Source: Nakamurella aerolata
GTDB lineage: Bacteria; Actinomycetota; Actinomycetes; Mycobacteriales; Nakamurellaceae
Direction: 5' to 3'
Length of the DNA stretch: 64,000 nucleotides
Assembly (NCBI RefSeq): GCF_013002705.1
Contig: NZ_JABEND010000011.1
Span: 1-64,000 of the forward strand
Part shown: in pieces, positions 63,885 to 64,000 of the stretch
Layout of the letters: every line of letters starts with the position of its first letter
How positions within the stretch are numbered: the stretch's first letter is position 1
The notes under the pieces: model-generated
Databases searched by the model: none
Seen by the model: only the letters and a program-made list of their open reading frames with translations
Told to the model about the DNA's origin: nothing
Position numbers and translations under genes: made by a program

Positions 63885-64000
63885 TCACTGACCGGCCTCG
63901 CCCCTGGCGGTGTCATTCTTGCGCACCACCAACGTCTTCCAGGCGATGGCTGCGACCAGGTAGCAGCCAGCATCGACCAGGATCGCCGCGACCGACCACA
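63885..64000 (-). CDS. Membrane protein, C-terminal part only
   Basis: A minus-strand frame enters from beyond the window and stops at 63885. The visible 37 residues are one hydrophobic helix (WSVAAILVDAGCYLVAAIAW) and a basic tail (KTLVVRKNDTARGEAGQ). The pattern fits the last TM of a small integral membrane protein. Family not recognisable. Confidence 0.6.
   Translation of the reverse strand, partial: WSVAAILVDAGCYLVAAIAWKTLVVRKNDTARGEAGQ

Noticed and set aside
63700-63891. 63-aa + strand frame between the DUF2268 gene and the right-edge gene
   Set aside because: Codon GC3 looks plausible, but the peptide is featureless Ala/Pro/Ser and overlaps the end of the opposite gene. No ribosome site decides it.

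Overview
The window is a high-GC actinobacterial chromosome segment. The cell-division run ftsZ, pgeF, sepF, yggT, divIVA, ileS, the HrdB/SigA-type sigma factor, the cydABDC operon, the small families DUF3039, DUF3099 and DUF7455, an F420-dependent oxidoreductase and a 13E12/DUF222 HNH protein all point to class Actinomycetia. I cannot assign a genus from sequence alone. GTG starts, 4-bp ATGA/GTGA overlaps and TAnnnT boxes about 7 nt upstream of starts (leaderless transcripts) are common.

Region 1 (1-9.5 kb) is accessory and looks like a genomic island. It carries a lower-GC DUF2075 helicase/nuclease divergent from a MazG-type pyrophosphohydrolase, a Rad50-like ATPase translationally coupled to a small HEPN-like protein, a 5'-truncated helicase tail, a nucleotidyltransferase and a SUKH-like protein. 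It ends in a compact three-gene operon: a DUF692/MNIO iron oxidase, a partner protein and a 96-residue membrane-anchored peptide whose tail is Ser/Gly with eight regularly spaced Cys. I read this operon as a minimal RiPP-type cysteine-modification cassette, and it is the most interesting system in the window.

Region 2 (9.5-14 kb) is a 1.5-kb non-coding block of palindromes and duplicated segments, then a secreted protein and a lipoprotein. One hairpin family from the block recurs at 13.5 kb and at 39.0 kb.

Region 3 (14-24 kb) is the division cluster. ftsZ is not preceded by ftsQ or mur genes. ileS has a translational-type T-box leader.

Region 4 (24-41.3 kb) is mostly metabolic and regulatory: F420 oxidoreductase, Sir2, a frame-broken IdeR/DtxR-type regulator, a DMT exporter and MocR regulator whose start codons overlap, a rhodanese-AcuC-Pat protein-acetylation operon, sigA, dtd with a methyltransferase, a DNA glycosylase with a histone-like tail, and a TetR/DUF1992 pair.

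Region 5 (41.3-64 kb) holds a decayed ABC exporter (ATPase missing its signature region, permease with an internal stop), an SDR, a LOG-family protein, a YihY membrane protein, a DEAD/DEAH helicase, a P-type ATPase, cydABDC, the HNH protein, a degenerate repeat block and a DUF2268 metalloprotease. A membrane-protein gene runs off the right edge.
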